The position numbers were made by a program, and so were the translations under genes. Of a DNA stretch of 64,000 nucleotides, positions 17,916 to 25,769 are shown one piece after another. This stretch comes from Planctomycetia bacterium (GTDB lineage: Bacteria; Planctomycetota; Planctomycetia; Pirellulales; Thermoguttaceae). The notes beneath the pieces are model-generated. The model saw nothing but the letters and a program-made list of their open reading frames with translations, was not told where the DNA came from and searched no databases. The DNA is taken from contig JAUNSJ010000005.1 in assembly GCA_030539295.1 (NCBI GenBank), forward strand, positions 1-64,000. The letters run 5' to 3'. Each line of letters begins with the position of its first letter. Position 1 is the stretch's first letter.

Positions 17916-18345
17916 TTGACCGGTTTTTTTACAAGGAGATTGAACAAGGAATGGCTGTTTAACGCCGACATTCGGATGGATAGTTTGAACAAGATTGGAA
18001 ATCGCCTGGATTGTTTCTCCAAACACATTGACTGGGAGGCCTTTCGGCCTCTCCTGAACCACGTCCGCGACAATGAAAACCGGAAGCCGCAAGACCGAAA
18101 AGCTTACGATGTTGTTCACATGTCCAAAATCCTTATCCTTCAGGAACTCTATGCGTTGAGCGACGAAGAAGCGGAATATTGAATTGCTTATACGAAGAAG
18201 AGGAATCAGAATTTCTTTGGCAATAAGAGCCATGTCAGCGTAGATAAGACACACAAATTCATTCGAGGATTTTACTGTAACCGGAGCGTCTGTCCACGAC
18301 TCACGACCCATGCTGGACTTAATGGATTCGCCACAAGCAGACATG
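17916..18345 (+). mobile_element. IS5-type transposase relic
   Basis: Translation gives an IS5-family N-terminus (LNKIGNRLDCFSKHIDWEAF, KAYDVVHMSKILILQELYAL, LSDEEAEY). It then stops at 18180-18182. The frame resumes in the middle of the DDE domain (AYTKKRNQNFFGNKSHVSVD, KTHKFIRGF) without the intervening region, so an internal deletion has occurred. A one-base shift near 18273 moves TVTGASVHDSRPML, the second DDE-region motif, to another frame. The 3' part is not recognisable. The element is inactive. I could not define terminal inverted repeats; flanking DNA has other repeats. Confidence 0.75.
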
Positions 18346-18550
18346 ACCGTAAAAAAGTAAAATACCGAAGCCAAAATCACGCTAAATACGAGCAAAACCT
18401 CCAATTCCGGTCGAAATCGCGTCGTGTCAGTCCCAAAACAATCCCCAAAAACCGCCTTAGCTAAAATTTGCCAGCAGGAATTTAGCGAAAAAACATATTA
18501 TCGCCATCAGCCGGGCAAATTAGGATTTTTTTAAAACCTCCCAAAAATGA

Positions 18551-18743
18551 CAAATTACACACAATGGGTAAACTGAGTTGGTCGCCGCGTGTCAGGCCAC
18601 GCGTTCCTCGCCCTGTAAGGGCATCGCAGACCCGCAACAAAAAACAGCGGCTGTATGTATTGCCGTTACAGGGCGATAGGTACATTTTATGCCTGTCCCG
18701 TGGCGTTGGTCGCTTCGCTCCCTTGCCCCGGGTCAGGTTATGC
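18551..18743 (+). repeat. Composite intergenic repeat (families B tail and A)
   Basis: CAAATTACACACAATG (18551-18566) and the following GAGTTGGTCGCC...GTCAGGCCA match the copy at 56485-56534. Immediately downstream come CGCCCTGTAAGGGCA (18609-18623), TGCCGTTACAGGGCG (18661-18675) and TTGCCCCGGGTCAGGTTATGC (its core CCCCGGGTCAGGTTATGC lies at about 18726-18743), which match the family A copy at 2762-2871. Confidence 0.6.
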
Positions 18744-18820
18744 CGAAGCAGCATCCCAAGACACGCGTACCGGTCTTTCAAGGCGTCACCGCAGATAAAT
18801 GACTTGGCGTGGCAAGAAAA

Positions 18821-18834
18821 TTTGGCACGCACCC
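18821..18834 (-). repeat. Intergenic repeat, family B
   Basis: The minus strand reads GGGTGCGTGCCAAA, identical to the core of the copy at 56456. Confidence 0.5.
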
Positions 18835-18922
18835 ATACCGGAACCGCTGGATTTTTTCTCTCTTTCCGTTATAATCAGATAATCGTTGTTTGTTTGTTTC
18901 CTTTCCTGTCAGGAGAATCCGG

Positions 18923-19501
18923 ATGTCCTCGTCCAACCCCAGTACCAAACCGCAACTTGCCTTTTTAACCGTAACCGGCACCGAAAAAGGCGTTTTCATT
19001 GGCGGTCTGCTTGTCCTGAACAATTTCGGACGACCTCTGGAATTCCACTGCACCGCGCCCGTGCGTCCAAATCGTGCCCAGGAAATACTTTACGGCAATA
19101 CACTGGCGCCCTTTCTCTGCGGTGAACAGATCGCTCCGGCGCTTCTGACCCGCTGCGACTCCCCTTTGCTGGCCGTCCTGACCGATACGCCCTCGGTCTT
19201 GGCTTCGGCTTTGCTGACCTCGCCCTGTCTCCTGCTGCTCCCTTCCGTAACCGATTCCACATCCACCACTTGCGACGCGTCCAACGCAATACCATTCGTT
19301 CCAGGATTGAAACCGAGTCTCTTTACAACGGTCACTCGAGGCGTCCGGCATCTGGCGGTTCCGACCGAATTCGCCGCGGAACCGAACTCAATGTCCGCAC
19401 TGGATGACTTCCTCTTCTCAATCGACCCGGCGGAACCCTTCGAAAGAATCCGTCTGGCCATCGAAGAGGCGCAGCGCGGCAGTCAAGGCAGTGCCTCATG
19501 A
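18923..19501 (+). CDS. Conserved hypothetical upstream of SNF2 helicase
   Basis: The 192-aa protein starts at ATG 18923 behind AGGAG; an upstream ATG at 18890 has no such site. It is compact, with no signal peptide. TVTGTEKGVFIGGLLVLNNFGR and FLCGEQIAPALL suggest an alpha/beta fold, but I recognise no domain. The stop overlaps the helicase start by four bases (ATGA), so it is translationally coupled and probably works with the helicase. Confidence 0.75.
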   Translation: MSSSNPSTKPQLAFLTVTGTEKGVFIGGLLVLNNFGRPLEFHCTAPVRPNRAQEILYGNTLAPFLCGEQIAPALLTRCDSPLLAVLTDTPSVLASALLTSPCLLLLPSVTDSTSTTCDASNAIPFVPGLKPSLFTTVTRGVRHLAVPTEFAAEPNSMSALDDFLFSIDPAEPFERIRLAIEEAQRGSQGSAS

Positions 19502-21312
19502 CCGAACCCGTGTCTGAAATTCCGATTCGCTCCTGGAATCGTCGCGCGGAATCGGTTTGTGTCCTCTCGCCCTTTAGCGCGGCGCTAACCTCGCCCCCAG
19601 GCAAAGGCATTCCGAGCTACTCCGTCCGAATTACGGAAAAAGTCAGCCGGCCGAAAATCATCCACTTTCCGCTGACGCACCATAAGCCGCCTCGGGTTAC
19701 GAGTTTTACCTTTGGTCCGGACGTGCATTCGGACGATAAGAATGACGAGAAGAATGCAGACCGCCCTTCGAGGCAATTGGGGTTAGCGACGGCGTCCTGT
19801 GCCGATTCAGCGGCAAAAGAAACGCGACCCGACTTTTGCGATTTCTCTGGCGAGGCGACGAGAATACGCGTTCCGAACGACCTGATTCGTATTGAAGACC
19901 GGCTCGGGTATATTCTCCAGCCGCCCTTGGAGTCGCTGCTCGACCGGAAGTCGCTCGCCATGCCGTTTGAGCCGTTCAGCTATCAGAAGCAGGGAGTCGG
20001 GTTTCTCTACAGTGCGCAATTTGCCATTTTAGCCGATGAAATGGGCCTCGGTAAAACCATGCAGGCGATAACGACGATACGCCTCCTGCTGCGTACCGGA
20101 CAGTGCCGGCGCATTCTGCTCGTCTGTCCCAAACCGCTGGTGACGAACTGGAAGCGGGAATTCGAACTCTGGGCTCCGGAAGTTTCACTGGCCGTCATCG
20201 AAGGAAAAAGCGAACGTCGTAAATGGCTCTGGCAATTGGCCGATGTCCCTGTTCGCATTGCCAATTATGAGCTTTTACATCGCGACCGGGAATTCTTCGA
20301 CTTGCCTCTGGAAGAAGGGGCCAAACTTTTTGATTTGGTCGTGCTTGATGAATCGCAACGTATTAAGAACAAGAATTCGGTCACGTCAGAGGCTGCCCGG
20401 GCGATACCGCGGCGTCGGAACTGGGCGCTGACCGGAACTCCGGTCGAAAATTCCTCGGAAGACCTGGTGGGGATTTTCGAGTTTCTTTCCCCGGGCTTCT
20501 TAACGTCGGGCCTTCCGCCGTCGCGAATTTGCCGACTCGTAGGCGACCATATTCTGCGTCGCACGAAAGACATGGTGATGAGTGACCTGCCGCCGAAACT
20601 GTTTCGGGACGCAACGATCGAATTGGTTGGCGAGCAGTGGGAAAGCTATCGTTTGGCCAAGGAAGACGGAGAAATCCGGCTCAACGCGATGGGCGATTCG
20701 CTCACCATGCACCATGCGTTCGAACTTATCCTGCGACTCAAACAAATATGCAATTTCGACCCGGCAACCGGCGAGAGCGCGAAACTGGAACGACTCGTCG
20801 CCGACCTGGAAGAAGTCGTACAAAGTGGGCGTAAGGCCATCATTTTCAGTCAGTGGGTGGAAACGTTGATTCGGCTTAAAGGGGCGCTGCGCGAATTTCA
20901 TCCTCTGGAATATCATGGGCGTATTCCGTCCAAAGACCGCGATGGTATTATTGAGAAATTTCGCAATGACCCTGATTCACCGGTCATACTCATGAGTTAC
21001 GGGGCCGGCAGTGTCGGGCTGAATTTGCAGTTCGCTCAATATGTATTCCTGTTCGATCGATGGTGGAATCCCGCCGTTGAAGACCAGGCCATTAATCGCG
21101 CGCATCGCATTGGGGCCGCGGGACCTGTTACGGTCACCCGTTTCGTGACCGCAGGAACGATAGAAGAAAAGATCGACCGCATACTCCAGGAGAAACGACT
21201 TCTGTCAGAGACGATTCTTTCCGGAGCGCAGGGACTGAATCTTTCACTCGGGCTGAATCAGCAGGAAATCTTTAGTCTTTTCAATCTGAAGCGGAGCGAG
21301 CCTGGCTCCTGA
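19498..21312 (+). CDS. SNF2-family DEAD/DEAH-box helicase-like ATPase
   Basis: The 604-aa protein has an unusual N-terminal 150 residues, then the SNF2 core: LADEMGLGKTMQAI (Walker A, about residue 179), DESQRIKN (motif II, DESQ instead of DEAH, about residue 283), LTGTPVENS (motif III), SYGAGSVGLNLQ (motif V) and QAINRAHRIG (motif VI, about residue 530). It is expected to hydrolyse ATP to translocate on double-stranded DNA and remodel protein-DNA complexes, as bacterial RapA/HepA-like proteins do. It lacks a SWIM zinc domain. Its partner is the overlapping upstream 192-aa protein. Confidence 0.93.
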   Translation: MTEPVSEIPIRSWNRRAESVCVLSPFSAALTSPPGKGIPSYSVRITEKVSRPKIIHFPLTHHKPPRVTSFTFGPDVHSDDKNDEKNADRPSRQLGLATASCADSAAKETRPDFCDFSGEATRIRVPNDLIRIEDRLGYILQPPLESLLDRKSLAMPFEPFSYQKQGVGFLYSAQFAILADEMGLGKTMQAITTIRLLLRTGQCRRILLVCPKPLVTNWKREFELWAPEVSLAVIEGKSERRKWLWQLADVPVRIANYELLHRDREFFDLPLEEGAKLFDLVVLDESQRIKNKNSVTSEAARAIPRRRNWALTGTPVENSSEDLVGIFEFLSPGFLTSGLPPSRICRLVGDHILRRTKDMVMSDLPPKLFRDATIELVGEQWESYRLAKEDGEIRLNAMGDSLTMHHAFELILRLKQICNFDPATGESAKLERLVADLEEVVQSGRKAIIFSQWVETLIRLKGALREFHPLEYHGRIPSKDRDGIIEKFRNDPDSPVILMSYGAGSVGLNLQFAQYVFLFDRWWNPAVEDQAINRAHRIGAAGPVTVTRFVTAGTIEEKIDRILQEKRLLSETILSGAQGLNLSLGLNQQEIFSLFNLKRSEPGS

Positions 21313-21367
21313 TTTACAGCGGTTGTTCGCACCCGGCCAGATGTGGCCCGATTCACCTCCGATTCGC

Positions 21368-21396
21368 TTGTTTCTTGCTTAATGTCGTGATATGAT
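21368..21396 (+). promoter_or_regulatory. Predicted promoter of the HTH gene
   Basis: TTGTTT (21368-21373) and TATGAT (21391-21396) are spaced by 17 bases. The predicted start near 21403 leaves a leader of about 165 nt that holds two palindromes. Confidence 0.4.
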
Positions 21397-21471
21397 ACGT
21401 CTTTCGTAACGGCGGTTTCGCTGTGCCGTATTCACACGCCCCCCCTTTTGAAAGTAAGGAATGATTCCAAC

Positions 21472-21528
21472 TTGAAAAAGTTTCAACTCTGGACCGCAGC
21501 ATGACACCGGAACATTCCAATTGGAATG
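21472..21528. promoter_or_regulatory. Two palindromic operator-like sites
   Basis: TTGAAAAAGTTTCAA (21472-21486, six-base arms, three-base centre) and CATTCCAATTGGAATG (21513-21528, a perfect 16-bp palindrome) stand 26 bases apart just ahead of a small HTH gene. Both could be binding sites of its product (autoregulation). Confidence 0.4.
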
Positions 21529-21567
21529 CGGTGAAAGCCCGGTCTTTTCAGCCGATGGAGTACAACC

Positions 21568-21741
21568 GTGACAGATTTTTTGACTCTGCAAGAAGTGGCC
21601 GAAATGCTTCAGGTAACCAAGCGAACAGCGCACAAATATCTTCAGCAATGGAAAGTCCCACTTGTCCGCCACGACCGCTTTATTCGCATTTTACGCAGTG
21701 ACTTGGATAAAGCGCTCAATCACAAAAAACACATCTCGTAA
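21568..21741 (+). CDS. Small MerR/excisionase-like HTH protein
   Basis: This 57-aa gene starts at GTG 21568 with GGAG seven bases upstream. The product reads as a MerR/excisionase-type winged-helix HTH: FLTLQEVAEMLQVTKRTAHKYL then WKVPLVRHDRFIRILRSDL. Such proteins bind DNA, often as directionality factors or as small regulators. It is followed 12 bases later by the 274-aa gene and lies downstream of two palindromes, so autoregulation is plausible. The coding call rests on the motif, not on length. Confidence 0.8.
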   Translation: MTDFLTLQEVAEMLQVTKRTAHKYLQQWKVPLVRHDRFIRILRSDLDKALNHKKHIS

Positions 21742-21753
21742 AGGAGAATTTAC

Positions 21754-22578
21754 ATGGACGAAATCGTTTCCACTTTAATCTTTGAAATTGACACCAGCGC
21801 AGCGGTAAACGAACTTGAAAAGTTCGAAGCCCACATGGCCGCCTGTCTCGAACGACTTGACGGACATCTCAACGAATTTGCGCAGTCCGTCGCGCGGACA
21901 GGACTCGAAGTTCCTGAACTCGCAAGCGAATCGGTAACACCGGCACTTCCGAAATCGACGCCGATACCGGACACGCCTGACTCGTTTACTCCCGCACAAC
22001 CCACAAGCGATTTAGGGAACGCGCCTTCAAAAAATTTGAACGAAGCGGCAGTAACACCGCCTTCCCGTCGCGAGCCGGAAGTCACACTTCCCGAACAAAC
22101 AGCAAGAAAGCCGGACTCCTACCGCGAGTTCCGGGAACCGGGTCTCAGTCCTGCCGAACTCTTGTCGGTTGACAACGTCGTACCATTCGAACCGCCGGCC
22201 CGTCCGGAAACGTCCGCCCCGGTGTCGAATCCCGAGCCGGACTACCGTTCTCTCTCACGCGGTTTGAATGAGAACCCAATGTTCGACATGCCAACGCGTG
22301 CCTTGCCGTCTGTCACCAACGAACGCTACTGGCGCACGCCCCAAGCCTTTACGGATTTTCCTACCCCCGATAGCACGCAACCGGAGCCATCAAACACGTT
22401 CGATTCCCATCCGTTCGACTTCCCGGCCGAAACCCGAGCGCCAACCCTTCCGGAAGATTCCCTCGAAAAGCTCACTTCGCAAAACAGTACCATGGTCTCG
22501 CTTACCGAAACCATTGTCCAATATTTAAAAGGACTCGCCGAACCGCAACCGGAATATTACAAAGTGGATGTGGAATAA
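21754..22578 (+). CDS. Hypothetical protein, tape-measure-like N-terminus
   Basis: The 274-aa product starts at ATG 21754 behind AAAGGAG. The first 45 residues (VSTLIFEIDTSAAVNELEKF then a helical AHMAACLERLDGHL) resemble the opening of phage tail tape-measure proteins, which also begin with a FEIDTSxAxxxLxxLE pattern. The remainder is Pro/Glu-rich and probably unstructured, ending in a short helical tail. No phage structural neighbours exist, so it may be a domesticated or stand-alone relative. It is co-transcribed with the HTH gene. Confidence 0.65.
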   Translation: MDEIVSTLIFEIDTSAAVNELEKFEAHMAACLERLDGHLNEFAQSVARTGLEVPELASESVTPALPKSTPIPDTPDSFTPAQPTSDLGNAPSKNLNEAAVTPPSRREPEVTLPEQTARKPDSYREFREPGLSPAELLSVDNVVPFEPPARPETSAPVSNPEPDYRSLSRGLNENPMFDMPTRALPSVTNERYWRTPQAFTDFPTPDSTQPEPSNTFDSHPFDFPAETRAPTLPEDSLEKLTSQNSTMVSLTETIVQYLKGLAEPQPEYYKVDVE

Positions 22579-22599
22579 TGGTGGAATAAAAAAGGACTT

Positions 22600-22627
22600 G
22601 GCATCACCCGTCGAAACGGGTGATGCC
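22600..22627 (+). terminator. Hairpin after the HTH operon
   Basis: GGCATCACCCG and CGGGTGATGCC form a perfect 11-bp stem with a six-base loop, 22 bases past the 274-aa gene. No T-run follows, so termination may be partial. Confidence 0.5.
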
Positions 22628-22804
22628 GACTGCCTGGCAAGATTAACGAGAACTCCTTTTCTGTCATTTTTTAGAATATTTCCGGTAATTGCTACAGTCG
22701 AACGAAGGAAAACACCGATTACTCTTTTCGAGGGCAATACACAAGAAAAATTTTTTACGGAGACAAAAAATGAAGTTCCATAACTTACACCGTCTGTTAA
22801 TCAC

Positions 22805-22815
22805 GGGGGGGGGGG
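22805..22815 (+). repeat. Homopolymeric G-tract (11 G) in autotransporter leader
   Basis: Eleven consecutive G begin 35 bases after the A of ATG 22770, which has GGAG at 22759-22762. With 11 G the frame from this ATG stops at 22821-22823; adding one G or removing two joins it to the long autotransporter frame. The tract has the length and placement typical of slipped-strand contingency loci. Confidence 0.8.
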
Positions 22816-22900
22816 TAATTTAGTTAACGCCAAGTGCAACGATAAATTTCGCAGCATTTGCTCACAAACTCATAAAAAGGCTTTTATTACTATTGCTGCT

Positions 22901-25546
22901 TTGCTTTTTGGATGCAGTAATGTCTTTGCAGACGATCCGGTCATCCGGTATAATTCCACCGACGTGCAACAGGCAAGCGGAGTCAATCTTTATGCTGCTG
23001 CTGATGGCTATTCCACCGGCGACTACATGAACGTTTTGGATAACGTTGAATACGGACAAACTCTTGATTTACAAGGCGGCTCATTAAAGATCCAATCTGA
23101 TACAGCAGGAACCCAGCGTACCATATCGTCGGGAGCTGTCACAGAAGTCTTCTTCACCAGTAGTGCAACGAACACGCTAACGTTGAACGATTTGGAATTG
23201 ACCGGGGCTGCCGGAGGTCGCAACGGGGGTGTCATGGTTGTTTCCGGCACTGCGGAGACGACTCAAACGATTCTCGGCGAGAACACGACTTTTGTTGACA
23301 ATAAGACATCAGGACATGCAATCCCAATTCCAACCTATAGTGCCGGAAGCGTTATTTATGCCGAAACAGCAAATATTGAAGTTTTCGGTCAAGGCGAAAG
23401 CGGAATACACTTTGTGAAAAATGAAGCGGCCGGGCGCGGTGGTGTTGTTAGTTCCCAATCAGGAAATATTTCGCTGGATAATACAACCTTTACAGAAAAT
23501 GCAACCAAAAGAGCTTCCTATTTCCCTTGCGAAGGGGGTGGCGCTGTCTTTTCCTATTCGGGAGACATTACCATAAATGACAGCACCTTTACGAAGAACA
23601 CATCGGCAGCCAAAGGTGGAGCCGTCTACGCACGAACAGGAAATGTTAATATCACCGGAACGAATGCTTTTTCGGACAATAAATCCGACTGGGAAGGCGG
23701 AGCTGTCGTCTTGTCCGGAGTGGCGGAGATTACTGGACCGGCCGATGCCGTCCTGACCATCAGTGGCAATAATTCGTTTAAAAACAACAGTGCCATGAAT
23801 GGTGGCGGTGGAGCCATTACCGCTCCTGAAGTTCATTTTTCCGGTACCTACGTATTCGACGGCAACAAAGCCTCGGCAGGAGGCGCCCTCGATTTATCTC
23901 TAGGGCACCCGCGGACCGCTTCCTTCTCAACCAGTACCATGACAGGTAACGGGACATTTATCAACAATGAAGGACAATTAGGGGGAGGTGCTATTCTTGG
24001 AGTGGATCAGCTTACTTTCTTCGGCGATGATTCCGAATTTCTTTTCGATAACAATAAGGGAATGAACTGGACCACATTCAGGGTGGAACTCAATGATATC
24101 CGCTATGACAACAATACGGAATCCCGGGTTGTCATTAAGGACAAAGGGAAGTACACTTTCAATGGCGGTATTGACGCGGCGAACCTGGAACTCAGCGACG
24201 CCAGTATACGACTTGGCTCCCAGTCGTATACGGAAGTTGGCACTCATGTTCGCACTTCAACCGACAATTATGTCGGCGACTTTATCATGAAGGATGTTAC
24301 CATAACGTTTGTCGTCGACGGCCACAAAACCGGTATAATCAACGCGCGTGAAAGCGATAATGACATAGCGGAAAACGAAACCATTCTGCTCGACCTTGCA
24401 AAATGGGATGGAACCGTTCCCACAAATCCCGTTTATCTGATTTATGGTAACTATCGCGGCGGCGACCTGGAAGAGATGACCGATCGACTTGTCCTCGATA
24501 CGGAAAGCATGGAAATGTGGACCAAACGTTATAACAGGAACACCGATTACGTTTGGATCGGACGTTACAAAAGTATCGAAGAAATCGTTGGCGATGAAGA
24601 TATTCCCGGCACCACGCCGTCGGTCAGTGTAAACCGTCAGAATTATTTGAATGCCATGATTGCTCAACGCATGAATACATTCAATAATAATGGATGGTGC
24701 TGCTGTCCGGAAGAGACGTGCGATGTTTCCTGCTCTGCCATTTCACAGACGCGCAGTCCTTGCGGCGGCTGGAATCTTTGGGCCTCGGGATTCGGATGGA
24801 CTGGCGAGACGGGTAAATACAATCACCATACAGGCGGCGTACTGGCCGGCCTGGATCGGTATTGCGGCGATACCTTGCTGGGAGCCTATATTGGCGTGGG
24901 CGACTCGGAACTTGGGTCATTCTCAGCCAATTTGGATAGTAGCGACGTTATGTTCGGGGGCTACGCCAAGTGGAACAGTCACATATTCGGCGGCTACACG
25001 GCTCTGCTCGGTAATTTCTCGTTCAGCGATAACGACCTGACTCGTGTGAACAAGTACGGATCCTTTAGTTCAGAATTCGACGCATTGCAATCAAGTGCCA
25101 TGCTCGAAAAGGGTTGGAAGGCGTATAGTGATTGGGGCACGTATCTGAATCCTTATGCTTCACTTCAGTACATCAACTATCGGGCAGACGACTATCAGTC
25201 GGGCATTCTGTCGATTCAAGACGTGGAGATGGACAGTCTTCGGAGCAGCGTCGGCGTTCGTTTCGGACGTGAAGTCGTTTCACGCAACGGCCGCACAGTC
25301 AGTATCAATCTTGGCTCGGCCTGGTTACATGAGCTTATGGATACGTCCGGGACTTTCATTGCCTCTTATAAGGACGATACAGCCCAGTTTAAGGGACTTG
25401 ACGGTGGTCGCGACTGGTGGCAGGTCAATGCCGGACTCGGGCTGGATCTGACCGATAATGTTAGCGTGTCCACCGACTATTACCTGTTCGTTAATAATCG
25501 CTCCACCGTGCAGGCTGGAATGGGAACCGTAACCTGCCGATTTTAA
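22901..25546 (+). CDS. Autotransporter adhesin (start out of frame, phase-variable)
   Basis: The open frame runs 881 residues from TTG 22901, but this is not a credible start: the signal peptide would be missing. Frame continuity upstream (no stop back to 22784) and ATG 22770 with its own ribosome-binding site indicate the true product of about 925 aa, with an extended signal region (KKAFITIAALLF then NVFA/DDP cleavage) joined across the 22805-22815 G-tract. The passenger (residues ~60-570 of the long form) has repeated beta-helix-type turns with NNS/NGGGG motifs. The last ~270 residues are an autotransporter outer-membrane beta-barrel (SPCGGWNLWASGFGWTGETG, alternating aromatic strands) ending in Phe. 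In the state sequenced it is off. Confidence 0.85.
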   Translation: MLFGCSNVFADDPVIRYNSTDVQQASGVNLYAAADGYSTGDYMNVLDNVEYGQTLDLQGGSLKIQSDTAGTQRTISSGAVTEVFFTSSATNTLTLNDLELTGAAGGRNGGVMVVSGTAETTQTILGENTTFVDNKTSGHAIPIPTYSAGSVIYAETANIEVFGQGESGIHFVKNEAAGRGGVVSSQSGNISLDNTTFTENATKRASYFPCEGGGAVFSYSGDITINDSTFTKNTSAAKGGAVYARTGNVNITGTNAFSDNKSDWEGGAVVLSGVAEITGPADAVLTISGNNSFKNNSAMNGGGGAITAPEVHFSGTYVFDGNKASAGGALDLSLGHPRTASFSTSTMTGNGTFINNEGQLGGGAILGVDQLTFFGDDSEFLFDNNKGMNWTTFRVELNDIRYDNNTESRVVIKDKGKYTFNGGIDAANLELSDASIRLGSQSYTEVGTHVRTSTDNYVGDFIMKDVTITFVVDGHKTGIINARESDNDIAENETILLDLAKWDGTVPTNPVYLIYGNYRGGDLEEMTDRLVLDTESMEMWTKRYNRNTDYVWIGRYKSIEEIVGDEDIPGTTPSVSVNRQNYLNAMIAQRMNTFNNNGWCCCPEETCDVSCSAISQTRSPCGGWNLWASGFGWTGETGKYNHHTGGVLAGLDRYCGDTLLGAYIGVGDSELGSFSANLDSSDVMFGGYAKWNSHIFGGYTALLGNFSFSDNDLTRVNKYGSFSSEFDALQSSAMLEKGWKAYSDWGTYLNPYASLQYINYRADDYQSGILSIQDVEMDSLRSSVGVRFGREVVSRNGRTVSINLGSAWLHELMDTSGTFIASYKDDTAQFKGLDGGRDWWQVNAGLGLDLTDNVSVSTDYYLFVNNRSTVQAGMGTVTCRF

Positions 25547-25566
25547 ACACGCGTTGATTTGAAAAG

Positions 25567-25659
25567 ACCGACTCCATTTTGTTTTATCCGCGACGCGGAC
25601 TTTATACACGCCTGATTCCAGATAATCAGGTCGCAACGTGGAGAAAAATGGATGTCGGT
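25567..25659. repeat. Imperfect inverted repeat between convergent genes
   Basis: ACCGACTCCATTTT (25567-25580) pairs with AAAATGGATGTCGGT (25645-25659) with one unpaired base; CTGATT/AATCAG near 25612-25628 forms an inner stem. It may end transcription from both sides. Confidence 0.4.
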
Positions 25660-25769
25660 AATGGTACATTCCACCCGGTCCCCCAAGTCATACGACGAGA
25701 GCAGGGCTTTTAACCTCAGTCTTGTTCAGAGTCGCGTGGCTTGGGTCTGGGTATGCATTCACAATTTCT

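Noticed and set aside
22901-22903. TTG 22901 as the true autotransporter start
   Set aside because: It would delete the signal peptide that is clearly encoded just upstream in the same frame; ATG 22770 has a good ribosome-binding site.
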